64,000 nt of DNA from Mucilaginibacter gossypiicola (GTDB lineage Bacteria > Bacteroidota > Bacteroidia > Sphingobacteriales > Sphingobacteriaceae), in contig NZ_FOCL01000004.1 of assembly GCF_900110105.1 (NCBI RefSeq), positions 714,495 to 778,494 of the forward strand, written 5' to 3'. The position numbers were made by a program, and so were the translations under genes. Shown here piece after piece: positions 1 through 6,008 of this stretch. Positions within the stretch are counted from its first letter, which is position 1. Each line of letters opens with the position of its first letter. The notes beneath the pieces were generated by a model. That model was not told the DNA's origin, ran no database searches, and saw nothing but the letters and a program-made list of their open reading frames with translations.

Positions 1-417
1 GTTAGCAATATTAGCAGCCGTTTTAATAGCTTCACGGTTTAATTCAGGTAAGCCATAAACAAAGTTTTTACCGTTTAAGGTTGAGTTTTGATTAAGCCTG
101 AAATCCTGGCTCAAGTCAATGATCTTAACCGAATCGGGGATAGCGTTTGCTTCCAGAAACTTTTTGGCGTCGCCATGACCAACACAAAGGAAAAGTACGT
201 CAACATCGGTAGAAAGTTCGGCAGCAAATTTCAGATCGGTATCGCCAAACAAGTCGGTATGTACCTCGTAAACATAGTTACCCGCGTTGCTATTGCTATG
301 AGCAAAAGCTATCTCCACGTTAGGGTGGTTGATCAGGATCCGCAACATTTCGCCGCCGGTGTATCCTGCTCCGCCAACTATACCTGCACGTACCTTATTT
401 GATTTCAATTCTGTCAT
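1..417 (-). CDS. argC: N-acetyl-gamma-glutamyl-phosphate reductase, N-terminal part (cut by window edge)
   Basis: The gene runs off the left edge; only the first 139 codons are present. Translation from the ATG at 417 gives an N-terminal Rossmann fold with the GIVGGAGYTGGE motif near residue 14 typical of ArgC, followed by a region containing LFLCVGHGDA and a YGLPELNR segment, also typical. The enzyme makes N-acyl-glutamate semialdehyde with NADPH, the third step of arginine synthesis, in the cytoplasm. In Bacteroidetes the pathway may use N-succinyl rather than N-acetyl intermediates, which this sequence cannot decide. The start overlaps the end of the upstream cupin gene by 23 bases, so it is probably translationally coupled. 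The catalytic cysteine lies beyond the window. Confidence 0.93.
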   Translation of the reverse strand, partial: MTELKSNKVRAGIVGGAGYTGGEMLRILINHPNVEIAFAHSNSNAGNYVYEVHTDLFGDTDLKFAAELSTDVDVLFLCVGHGDAKKFLEANAIPDSVKIIDLSQDFRLNQNSTLNGKNFVYGLPELNREAIKTAANIAN

Positions 418-748
418 TGTTTGTAGATGGATATGAATATAAAATAAACTCGAGGTCGCTCCGGTCGTTATTGCTGATGAAATGCTTTTGACCCGGATGT
501 ATCTCGATACCCTGTTCGGGCTTCAATACCGTAACCTCGCCGTCTATCGAAAAGGTAGCACGCCCTTTCAAAATAAAAAATACCTGTGTAGCTTTCTCGT
601 GATAGTGCAATTGTTCGGCAGTATCAGGTGGCATTAACTCCTGCTTAACGGACAAAGCTTCAGTATCAATGAAAGTCCATCCGTGGCAGTCGTCACCCCA
701 GTTATAATGCTTTAGGCATTCACCTTTTGAAAAAACTGTATTAATCAT
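395..748 (-). CDS. Small cupin-domain protein inside the arginine operon
   Basis: This 117-residue protein is a single cupin barrel. Motif 1 is visible as HYHEKATQVFFILKG (two His, a Gln where many cupins have Glu) around residue 48, and motif 2 as HPGQKH around residue 83, so a metal site is plausible. Its ATG overlaps the argG stop by 8 bases and its end overlaps argC by 23 bases, so it is cotranscribed and probably coupled to both. Cupins of this size may be enzymes, isomerases or ligand sensors; no substrate can be read from the sequence. Its position suggests a role tied to arginine synthesis, but that is inference from context only. Confidence 0.85.
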   Translation of the reverse strand: MINTVFSKGECLKHYNWGDDCHGWTFIDTEALSVKQELMPPDTAEQLHYHEKATQVFFILKGRATFSIDGEVTVLKPEQGIEIHPGQKHFISNNDRSDLEFILYSYPSTNNDRIEIK

Positions 749-1934
749 TTTGGCCGTTAACCTTGTGATAGATCATTACCTGGTTACCAAATATTTTGGA
801 GAACCCTTTAACGTCTTCGCCGCTCCATGCATTGTTCATTTCGCCGTAGCTGCCAAATTTGTTCGACATCAGATCATAAGGTGATTCAATACCAATTACC
901 TGGAAGCGATATGGATGTAGTTGAACAAATACTTTACCGGTAACATTTTTCTGTGTATCGGTTAAGAAAGCTTCGATATTGCGCATGATCGGGTCATGGA
1001 ACTGACCTTCATGCAACCAGTTGCCGTAGAAAGATGATAACTGATCTTTCCATGAAAGCTGCCATTTGGTCAACACGTGTTTCTCTAATGTATGGTGAGC
1101 TTTAATAATAACCATAGGGGCAGCAGCTTCAAAACCTACACGACCTTTAATACCGATGATAGTATCGCCAACGTGAATATCGCGACCGATGCCATAAGGC
1201 TGTGCGATAGCTTGCAATGCCTGGATAGCTTTGGTTGGATGATCATATTTTTCATGATCGATGGCTACTAACTCGCCTTTTTCAAAAGTAAGCACAAGAT
1301 CTTTTACTTCAGATTCGGTAACCTGTGTAGGCCATGCTTCTTCTGGTAGGCCAAGGTTTGAAGTTAAAGTTTCTTTGCCTCCAACTGATGTACCCCAGAT
1401 ACCTTTGTTAATTGAGTATTTAGCCTTCTCGAAGTTCATATCAACACCATGTTTTTTCAGGTATTCGATCTCTTCCTCGCGGCTCAGCTTCAGGTCGCGG
1501 ATAGGGGTGATGATCTTTACTTCTGGGACAAGGATATTGAAGATCATATCGAAACGCACCTGGTCATTACCTGCACCGGTACTACCATGGGCAACAAACT
1601 CGGCACCAATTTCTTTAGCATAGTTAGCAATAGCTGTGGCCTGGCTTACGCGCTCGGCACTTACAGATAGCGGGTAGGTATTGTTTTTTAATACGTTGCC
1701 GTAAATTAAAAAGCGTACGCAGGTATTGTAAAAGTTTTCGGTTTCGTCAACCACATGGTGCGAAGTAACGCCCATTTTATAGGCACGTTCTTCAACGCCT
1801 TTTAATTCTTCCTCGCTGAAACCGCCAGTATTTACAATAACCGAATGAACCTCATAACCAAGATCCTGTGTTAAATAAATACAGCAAAATGAGGTGTCTA
1901 AACCTCCGCTATAAGCTAATACTACTTTTTTCAT
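741..1934 (-). CDS. argG: Argininosuccinate synthase
   Basis: The 397-residue product matches the usual length of ArgG. It starts with the PP-loop ATP-pyrophosphatase motif AYSGGLDTS (residues 7-15) and has the conserved HGSTGAGNDQVRF segment around residue 116. It joins citrulline and aspartate using ATP, the next-to-last step of arginine synthesis, in the cytoplasm. It is the central gene of the minus-strand arg operon, upstream of the cupin gene and argC. The 470-base gap to the upstream acyltransferase gene is filled by a separate four-helix-bundle gene between inverted repeats, so argG may have been pushed away from its original promoter-proximal neighbour. Confidence 0.97.
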   Translation of the reverse strand: MKKVVLAYSGGLDTSFCCIYLTQDLGYEVHSVIVNTGGFSEEELKGVEERAYKMGVTSHHVVDETENFYNTCVRFLIYGNVLKNNTYPLSVSAERVSQATAIANYAKEIGAEFVAHGSTGAGNDQVRFDMIFNILVPEVKIITPIRDLKLSREEEIEYLKKHGVDMNFEKAKYSINKGIWGTSVGGKETLTSNLGLPEEAWPTQVTESEVKDLVLTFEKGELVAIDHEKYDHPTKAIQALQAIAQPYGIGRDIHVGDTIIGIKGRVGFEAAAPMVIIKAHHTLEKHVLTKWQLSWKDQLSSFYGNWLHEGQFHDPIMRNIEAFLTDTQKNVTGKVFVQLHPYRFQVIGIESPYDLMSNKFGSYGEMNNAWSGEDVKGFSKIFGNQVMIYHKVNGQND

Positions 1935-1940
1935 TTTTTA

Positions 1941-1966
1941 AGGTTAAAGGCGAAAGGTTAAAGGTA
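1941..1966. repeat. Left arm of a 26-bp perfect inverted repeat
   Basis: The 26 bases here, built from repeated AGGTTAAAGG-like words, are identical to the reverse complement of 2367-2392. The two arms bracket the four-helix-bundle gene at 1993-2355. The left arm lies 6 bases upstream of the argG start, so it probably also forms part of the argG leader. Confidence 0.9.
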
Positions 1967-1992
1967 AAAGGTTTCGCCTTGTACGTTTTATA

Positions 1993-2355
1993 TTAATTAT
2001 CGCTTCTCAAAAATTTAATAAACCCAATTAACATCGCTTTCACTTCGTTAATCGAGGTGTTTGTTCTATCGTAAATTTCAGTTGGAATAAATCCCAGATC
2101 ATAAATCAGATAAACAGTATATTCTACTTCATGTGCAGACCCCAAAGCGTTGTCCAGGTAATGGGTGAAATCTTTATCAGTATTTTTACCACATCCCTCA
2201 ACTATATTTAAAGGGATAGAATAAGTGGATCTACGTAATTGATTGGTTAAGGCAAATTGTTCTTCACGAGGCATTATGGGCAGTATATCAGCATACACTT
2301 GCTTTGTGAGCAAATGCGCCTTTTTCCAAACATCAAGTTTCTTGTAATCTCTCAT
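1993..2355 (-). CDS. Four-helix-bundle protein (S23 / 23S rRNA IVS family)
   Basis: The 120-residue protein has the features of the 'four helix bundle' family first known from 23S rRNA intervening sequences and related to the Avd proteins of diversity-generating retroelements: an N-terminal YKKLDVWKKAHLL segment, a Q/L-rich helix with LRRSTYSIPLNIVEG, and long amphipathic helices to the end. Family function is poorly known; members are small, basic and may bind nucleic acid. It sits between argG and the acyltransferase in the same direction and is bracketed by 26-bp perfect inverted repeats, so it looks like an inserted cassette rather than an arginine gene. No reverse transcriptase or variable repeat is seen nearby. 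Confidence 0.88.
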   Translation of the reverse strand: MRDYKKLDVWKKAHLLTKQVYADILPIMPREEQFALTNQLRRSTYSIPLNIVEGCGKNTDKDFTHYLDNALGSAHEVEYTVYLIYDLGFIPTEIYDRTNTSINEVKAMLIGFIKFLRSDN

Positions 2356-2366
2356 TATGGTGCAGC

Positions 2367-2392
2367 TACCTTTAACCTTTCGCCTTTAACCT
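2367..2392. repeat. Right arm of the 26-bp perfect inverted repeat
   Basis: Reverse complement of 1941-1966 with no mismatch over 26 bases. It lies between the four-helix-bundle gene start (2355) and the acyltransferase stop (2405). No target-site duplication is obvious outside the arms. Confidence 0.9.
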
Positions 2393-2404
2393 TTTACCTA
2401 ATCC

Positions 2405-3049
2405 CTAAACATCGTGCTTGATGCGTTTTTTAATCGCATTCTCGATACGTTCGAGCAAGGTTGCCTTATGTGTAATGCGTTGCATTTTTTCTTCGTACTC
2501 CTTTTGTTTTTCAGCCGGATCAAACAACATCGCTGTACACATACAGTTTTTACGGTTTTTGCTGGTCAGGATATCAAAGTTTACGCAGCTTTTGCAGCCT
2601 GCCCAAAAGTTTTCATCCTGGGTAAGTTCAGAGTAGGTAACCGGTTCATAGCCAAGCTCTGAGTTGATTTTCATTACTGCTAAGCCTGTTGTTAACCCGA
2701 ATATTTTGGCATCAGGGTATTTGGTGCGCGATAGCTGGAAAATGCGATGTTTAATAGCTTTTGCCAATCCCGCCTTACGGAATTGAGGGTTAACAATAAG
2801 GCCCGAGTTGGCAACAAAGTCGCCATGGCTCCAGGTTTCAATATAGCAGAAACCGGCCCAGGTACCGTCTTTATGAAGGGCTATAACAGCTTTACCTTCA
2901 AGCATTTTATTAGCAACATATTCAGGTGAGCGTGTGGCTATACCGGTACCGCGTGCTTTAGCCGATTCGGCCATTTCATCACATATCATGGTAGCATAAT
3001 CTACATGCTGTGCAGTAGCAACCTGAATATCAAAATCTTGTATTGTCAT
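2405..3049 (-). CDS. GNAT-family N-acetyltransferase, likely first step of arginine synthesis
   Basis: The 214-residue protein has a GNAT fold: a C-terminal-half acyl-CoA binding region around NPQFRKAGLAKAIKHR (residues ~87-102) and a following strand/helix with SELGYEPV. It then has a cysteine-rich tail (CKSC ... NCMC, residues ~152-170) that may bind metal. Such a GNAT gene in front of argG is common in Bacteroidetes arginine clusters, where it is thought to acylate glutamate; the acyl group cannot be told from sequence. It is the first structural gene after the putative leader ORF at 3165-3290. The start ATG at 3049 is preceded by an A/T-rich stretch, normal for this phylum. Confidence 0.8.
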   Translation of the reverse strand: MTIQDFDIQVATAQHVDYATMICDEMAESAKARGTGIATRSPEYVANKMLEGKAVIALHKDGTWAGFCYIETWSHGDFVANSGLIVNPQFRKAGLAKAIKHRIFQLSRTKYPDAKIFGLTTGLAVMKINSELGYEPVTYSELTQDENFWAGCKSCVNFDILTSKNRKNCMCTAMLFDPAEKQKEYEEKMQRITHKATLLERIENAIKKRIKHDV

Positions 3050-3115
3050 TTAAATAGATAATTACCGTGAAATTAATTGGCCTTTTAAAGCCTTAAATAA
3101 TTAGATGGTTTTTTT

Positions 3116-3141
3116 AAAAAGACGTTTAAAAAACTCTTTTT
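3116..3141 (-). terminator. A/T-rich hairpin between leader ORF and acyltransferase gene
   Basis: The arms AAAAAGA and TCTTTTT enclose GTTT/AAAC with one bulged base. On the minus strand the 3' arm ends in a run of T, so it could act as a weak intrinsic terminator 24 bases after the leader-peptide stop. The stem has very few G-C pairs, hence the low confidence. Confidence 0.4.
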
Positions 3142-3164
3142 GTGTGGGCAGGAGGAAAATTAAT

Positions 3165-3290
3165 TCAAACCCGTGGCATGTAGGTCCTTCGTCGGAGAGG
3201 GCAGTTTAAAAAAACAGTTGAACCCAAGGCAGCAGCAACCGGAGCAAAACTTGCTCTTGTAGCGGGCTTATTTAAGCTTGGTATATTCAT
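3165..3290 (-). CDS. Putative arginine leader peptide (attenuator ORF)
   Basis: A 41-codon reading frame lies 115 bases upstream of the acyltransferase start. It begins ATG AAT ATA CCA and ends CTC CGA CGA AGG ACC TAC ATG CCA CGG GTT TGA, that is LRRRTYMPRV at the C-terminus. Four of its five arginines are in the last nine codons, three in a row. Position upstream of an arginine operon, short length and clustered codons of the end product are the classic marks of a transcription-attenuation leader. A hairpin follows (3116-3141). An inner GAGCAA/TTGCTC hairpin lies within the ORF (about 3244-3259). Function is inferred; the peptide could also be a real small protein. Confidence 0.6.
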   Translation of the reverse strand: MNIPSLNKPATRASFAPVAAALGSTVFLNCPLRRRTYMPRV

Positions 3291-3325
3291 TTTTTTATTG
3301 AATTACTGTGTTTTTAATTTCGCTG

Positions 3326-3356
3326 CAAAATAGGCTATAAAATTTTATTTATACAA
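3326..3356 (-). promoter_or_regulatory. Candidate Bacteroidetes promoter of the arginine operon
   Basis: On the minus strand TTG is followed after 21 bases by TATTTTG, one base short of the Bacteroidetes -7 consensus TAnnTTTG. The predicted start would be about 30 bases before the leader ORF ATG at 3290. Confidence 0.45.
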
Positions 3357-3383
3357 GAAAAAAATGCGATTATTTGTTGGTTG

Positions 3384-3487
3384 GTGAATGGTTGATTGGG
3401 TTGATTGCGTGAGTAGTTTGATTTTCTTTCTAAATATTTGATTTACATGCAGAACCATTCACCCAATCAACCTAATCACCCATTCAC
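3384..3487. repeat. Inverted repeat pair (GTGAATGG-type words)
   Basis: Arm 3384-3407 matches the reverse complement of 3464-3487 at 22 of 24 positions. The arms consist of degenerate GGTTGATT/GGTGAATGG words. The 56-base centre has no gene. The right arm covers the ypdA stop codon. A transcript would fold into a long hairpin, so it may serve as a terminator for ypdA. Confidence 0.75.
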
Positions 3488-4440
3488 TTTTTTTCAAGAA
3501 TATCAGTAATAATCATATCTGCATGGATACGCGAATTTTCAATGAACCAAAGGTGGGTATCCAGGCCTCCGCAAACGACTCCGGCAAGGTATAAACCGGG
3601 CATGTTTGTTTCCATGGTTTCGGGGTTGTATTGAGGGATAAATTTATCTTCAGAAAGGGTGATGCCAAGCTTTTTCAAAAACTCAAAATTGGGTTTGTAG
3701 CCCGTCATAGCCATTACAAAATCATTTGGGATGGTAATTAGTCCATCCGGTGTTTTGATATCGACTTCATTTTCACGAATAGCTTCGAGGTTTGAGTTGA
3801 AATAAGCTTTAATACTTCCTTCTTTAATACGGTTAATGATATCCGGCCGTACCCAATATTTAACCCGGTTGCTTACCTCGCTGCCGCGGATCACCAGTGT
3901 TACCTCGGCCCCCTTGCGGTAAGTTTCAAGTGCCACGTCAATTGCTGAATTGCTTGAGCCCACAACCACCACTTTTTGCAGTGTGTAATAATGCGGGTCC
4001 TGGTAGTAATGTTTTACTTTTGGTAGGTTTTCGCCAGGGATATCAAGGTTAACTGCAATATCATAAAACCCGGTTGAAAGGATCACTTTTTTTGCCTGAT
4101 ACGTCGCCTTTTTTGTGGTGATGGTATAATAGCCATCTTCGGGCTTCACTTCGGTAACTTCCTCAAAAAGATGAATAGGCAGGTTATTAGACAATGCTAC
4201 CCGGCGGTAATACTCCAAAGCATCATTACGGGTAGGTTTATTATGTACGGTAACGAAAGGAACGCCGCCAATCTCCAACTTCTCGGATGTGGAGAAGAAA
4301 GTCATGGTAGCAGGGTAGTTGTATAAGGAGTTTACAAGGGTGCCTTTTTCAACAATTACAAAACTTAAACCGGCTTTTTGAGCGGCAAGTCCGCAAGTTA
4401 AACCTATCGGGCCACCACCAATAATGAATATATCGAGCAT
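3484..4440 (-). CDS. ypdA: YpdA-family bacillithiol disulfide reductase (FAD/NADPH oxidoreductase)
   Basis: The 318-residue flavoprotein opens with an FAD-binding Rossmann motif, IIGGGPIGLTCGLAA (residues 6-20), and carries a second nucleotide-binding motif, VVVVGSSNSAIDVALE, near residue 157 for NADPH. There is no thioredoxin-reductase CxxC pair, which fits the YpdA/Bdr family that reduces bacillithiol disulfide. It has the family's usual length and the C-terminal GLYLAGVVCGG segment around the flavin. It acts in the cytoplasm in thiol redox balance. It is a single gene; its stop lies within an inverted repeat. A general thioredoxin-reductase-like oxidoreductase is the alternative. Confidence 0.88.
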   Translation of the reverse strand: MLDIFIIGGGPIGLTCGLAAQKAGLSFVIVEKGTLVNSLYNYPATMTFFSTSEKLEIGGVPFVTVHNKPTRNDALEYYRRVALSNNLPIHLFEEVTEVKPEDGYYTITTKKATYQAKKVILSTGFYDIAVNLDIPGENLPKVKHYYQDPHYYTLQKVVVVGSSNSAIDVALETYRKGAEVTLVIRGSEVSNRVKYWVRPDIINRIKEGSIKAYFNSNLEAIRENEVDIKTPDGLITIPNDFVMAMTGYKPNFEFLKKLGITLSEDKFIPQYNPETMETNMPGLYLAGVVCGGLDTHLWFIENSRIHADMIITDILEKK

Positions 4441-4528
4441 TTATGTACTATTAAGAATTTAAAGAAATCATGAACCAGTGTCGGCTCGGGGCATGTTTGC
4501 CAGTGCGGCAAAAATAAGAAAATAAAAA

Positions 4529-4626
4529 AGGGTAAGCTACTTTTATCGCGCCGCTCAACTCTCTACCCTTGCTGTGTTCCCACCCTGGGGGAGTTCAAGA
4601 GGAGCTGGCCGTAAAAGACTTACCCC
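4529..4626 (-). ncRNA. ffs: Small signal recognition particle RNA (4.5S-like)
   Basis: On the minus strand the segment holds the conserved SRP domain IV: CTCCCCCAGG, a GGAA tetraloop (TGGGAACACAGCA) and AGCAAGGGTA. Outer ends pair: GGGTAAGTCTTTTA at the 5' end with TAAAAGTAGCTTACCC at the 3' end, followed by a T-run that would terminate transcription. Length is about 98 nt, right for a short bacterial SRP RNA that binds Ffh. Exact ends are estimated from the closing stem. Confidence 0.9.
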
Positions 4627-4669
4627 GGCGCAAATATAGAAAAAGGTAGCGTTTATGATTAAGAAAATG

Positions 4670-5299
4670 TTAAAAAAGGCTTATCTGTTGATTTATAGAG
4701 GGATAATTTTTAATTTGCCTCGTTATAGCCAGATTATCGTGCTTCATTAACGTGTTTTCATCGCCCATAAATTCAAATTCACGGTAAGTTTTGGCGTGCT
4801 GGTCCAGATTCAGCAGTAGATTTTTCAAAATTGTAAGCCGGTTAACAACAAATTTTACTTTCATTTCCCTTTTTTGAAAGTGCGGCCAAAGCAGGTTAAA
4901 TTGCTCAGGCGTTATAGCTCTTGCAATAGTAATATGAGGTATGGTACTGCTATCGCCAACAATGCCCTTTAATAGTTTGAGCCAGTATCTATTTTGTTCG
5001 GTGAGTTTAAGCCTGGCAAAAATGGTTTTGTTATAGTCGTTGCTTTCATTAAAGCAATCAAACCCATCTATTTCAAAAACAACCGGGGGCAGTAAATTAA
5101 GTTTCCGGCTTAAAAACGAGAAACCCTGAACATCTACATCCAGTGGCTTGCGCGGATAATTATTTATAGTTATGTGCGACCTGGCATGCATACTGGGATA
5201 ATTGCCAATAACACGTTTTGCTTCGGTTTTTAATTTGCGGATCATGACATCAACATGATCGGGTACCGGGAGGATAAAGTGATAAAATGCGTAGTCCAT
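4670..5299 (-). CDS. 2H phosphoesterase (LigT/2'-5' RNA ligase-like) with C-terminal clamp-binding motif, copy 2
   Basis: The 209-residue protein has two H-x-T motifs, SHITI (H42, T44) and PHITIAR (H122, T124), at the spacing of the 2H phosphoesterase superfamily, which includes 2'-5' RNA ligase/cyclic phosphodiesterases. The last five residues are QISLF, matching the bacterial sliding-clamp (DnaN) binding pentapeptide QL[SD]LF. It follows a paralogue by 12 bases in the same operon, and the pair is divergent from dinB. Known 2H enzymes act on 2',3'-cyclic phosphates or 2'-5' bonds; this protein's substrate is unknown. Recruitment to replication or repair sites through the clamp is inferred. 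Confidence 0.82.
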   Translation of the reverse strand: MDYAFYHFILPVPDHVDVMIRKLKTEAKRVIGNYPSMHARSHITINNYPRKPLDVDVQGFSFLSRKLNLLPPVVFEIDGFDCFNESNDYNKTIFARLKLTEQNRYWLKLLKGIVGDSSTIPHITIARAITPEQFNLLWPHFQKREMKVKFVVNRLTILKNLLLNLDQHAKTYREFEFMGDENTLMKHDNLAITRQIKNYPSINQQISLF

Positions 5300-5311
5300 G
5301 ATTGTTAAATT

Positions 5312-5932
5312 TTAAATAAATAAATTGATCTGATCAGGATCGCCGGTTTTGAGCAATTCCAACTCATCGCGGGTATAACCCGGGCCGGTCATGTTTTTAA
5401 ATTCAAAAATTTTAAACTTATCCCATTTGGCAAAGGAGTCAAGTGTATCGCGTTTCAATATGGTAAGTTCCTTAATCCAAAAAGGCTCCACCAATTTTTT
5501 ATGCTTAAAATGGGGCCACAGTGTGTCAAAATCTCTTTCCGGGATATCGCGCACAACGGTTATATGAGGGATGATATTCTTTTTGATCCGTAACTTCTTC
5601 TTTAAAGTGTCAAACCACTCACCAGCAGCAGGCGTCGGGCGGATGGTTGCGTAAATTGTCATACGGCTATGTAAATGAGTAAAATGAGCAAAGCCGTCCA
5701 TGTGCAGCAATACGGGTGGCATGGTATTAAGAGCCTGTTCCGTCAAGTCGAGGTTTTTATCGGCCATAAAGGGCTTTTGCCTTTCAAGGTGCTGTATGGA
5801 TATATGAGCAGGCGAATCCATGCTTTTAAAATTTCCGATAAGCCTTGCCGATGCTTTTTTGTAGCGCGCAATCTCGTGCTTCACCGTTTCAGGAGGTGAT
5901 AACAACAGCAGGTAATCCACATATATACTCAT
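5312..5932 (-). CDS. 2H phosphoesterase (LigT/2'-5' RNA ligase-like) with C-terminal clamp-binding motif, copy 1
   Basis: The 206-residue paralogue of the next gene shares its layout: motif AHISIQH (H43, S45), motif PHITVVR (H123, T125), and the ending DPDQINLFI, again a clamp-binding-like pentapeptide (residues 201-205). The first motif has Ser instead of Thr, which is allowed in the superfamily. It is the first gene of the two-gene minus-strand unit and starts 76 bases from the dinB GTG, with a palindrome between them, so shared control with DinB is likely. The two copies are clearly diverged, which argues for an old duplication and separate roles rather than a recent tandem copy. Confidence 0.82.
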   Translation of the reverse strand: MSIYVDYLLLLSPPETVKHEIARYKKASARLIGNFKSMDSPAHISIQHLERQKPFMADKNLDLTEQALNTMPPVLLHMDGFAHFTHLHSRMTIYATIRPTPAAGEWFDTLKKKLRIKKNIIPHITVVRDIPERDFDTLWPHFKHKKLVEPFWIKELTILKRDTLDSFAKWDKFKIFEFKNMTGPGYTRDELELLKTGDPDQINLFI

Positions 5933-5959
5933 TTGGCTAATAATTTCTTTTACTTTAAA

Positions 5960-5980
5960 TTTGCTAAAAAAATTAGCAAA
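5960..5980. promoter_or_regulatory. Palindromic operator candidate between the 2H pair and dinB
   Basis: TTTGCTAA, five A, TTAGCAAA: an 8-bp perfect inverted repeat with a 5-base spacer in the divergent intergenic region. A TAAATTTG box that fits the Bacteroidetes -7 consensus overlaps it on the plus strand and another lies on the minus strand nearby, so a bound regulator could control both directions. The regulator is not known. Confidence 0.55.
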
Positions 5981-6008
5981 ATATCAAATTTATTTTCATT
6001 TTTGTTGT

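Noticed and set aside
88..402. Plus-strand reading frame opposite argC
   Set aside because: It lies wholly within the minus-strand argC coding region, which has clear family motifs.
1993..2355. Diversity-generating retroelement (Avd plus reverse transcriptase)
   Set aside because: The four-helix-bundle protein is Avd-related, but no reverse transcriptase, template repeat or variable repeat is in the neighbourhood.
3165..3290. A SAM-type or other riboswitch on the plus strand over the same bases
   Set aside because: A few words (GAGAGGGCAG, GCAGCAACC) look like SAM-I parts, but the P1-P4 arrangement is not there and no plus-strand gene follows within range; the minus-strand leader ORF explains the position better.
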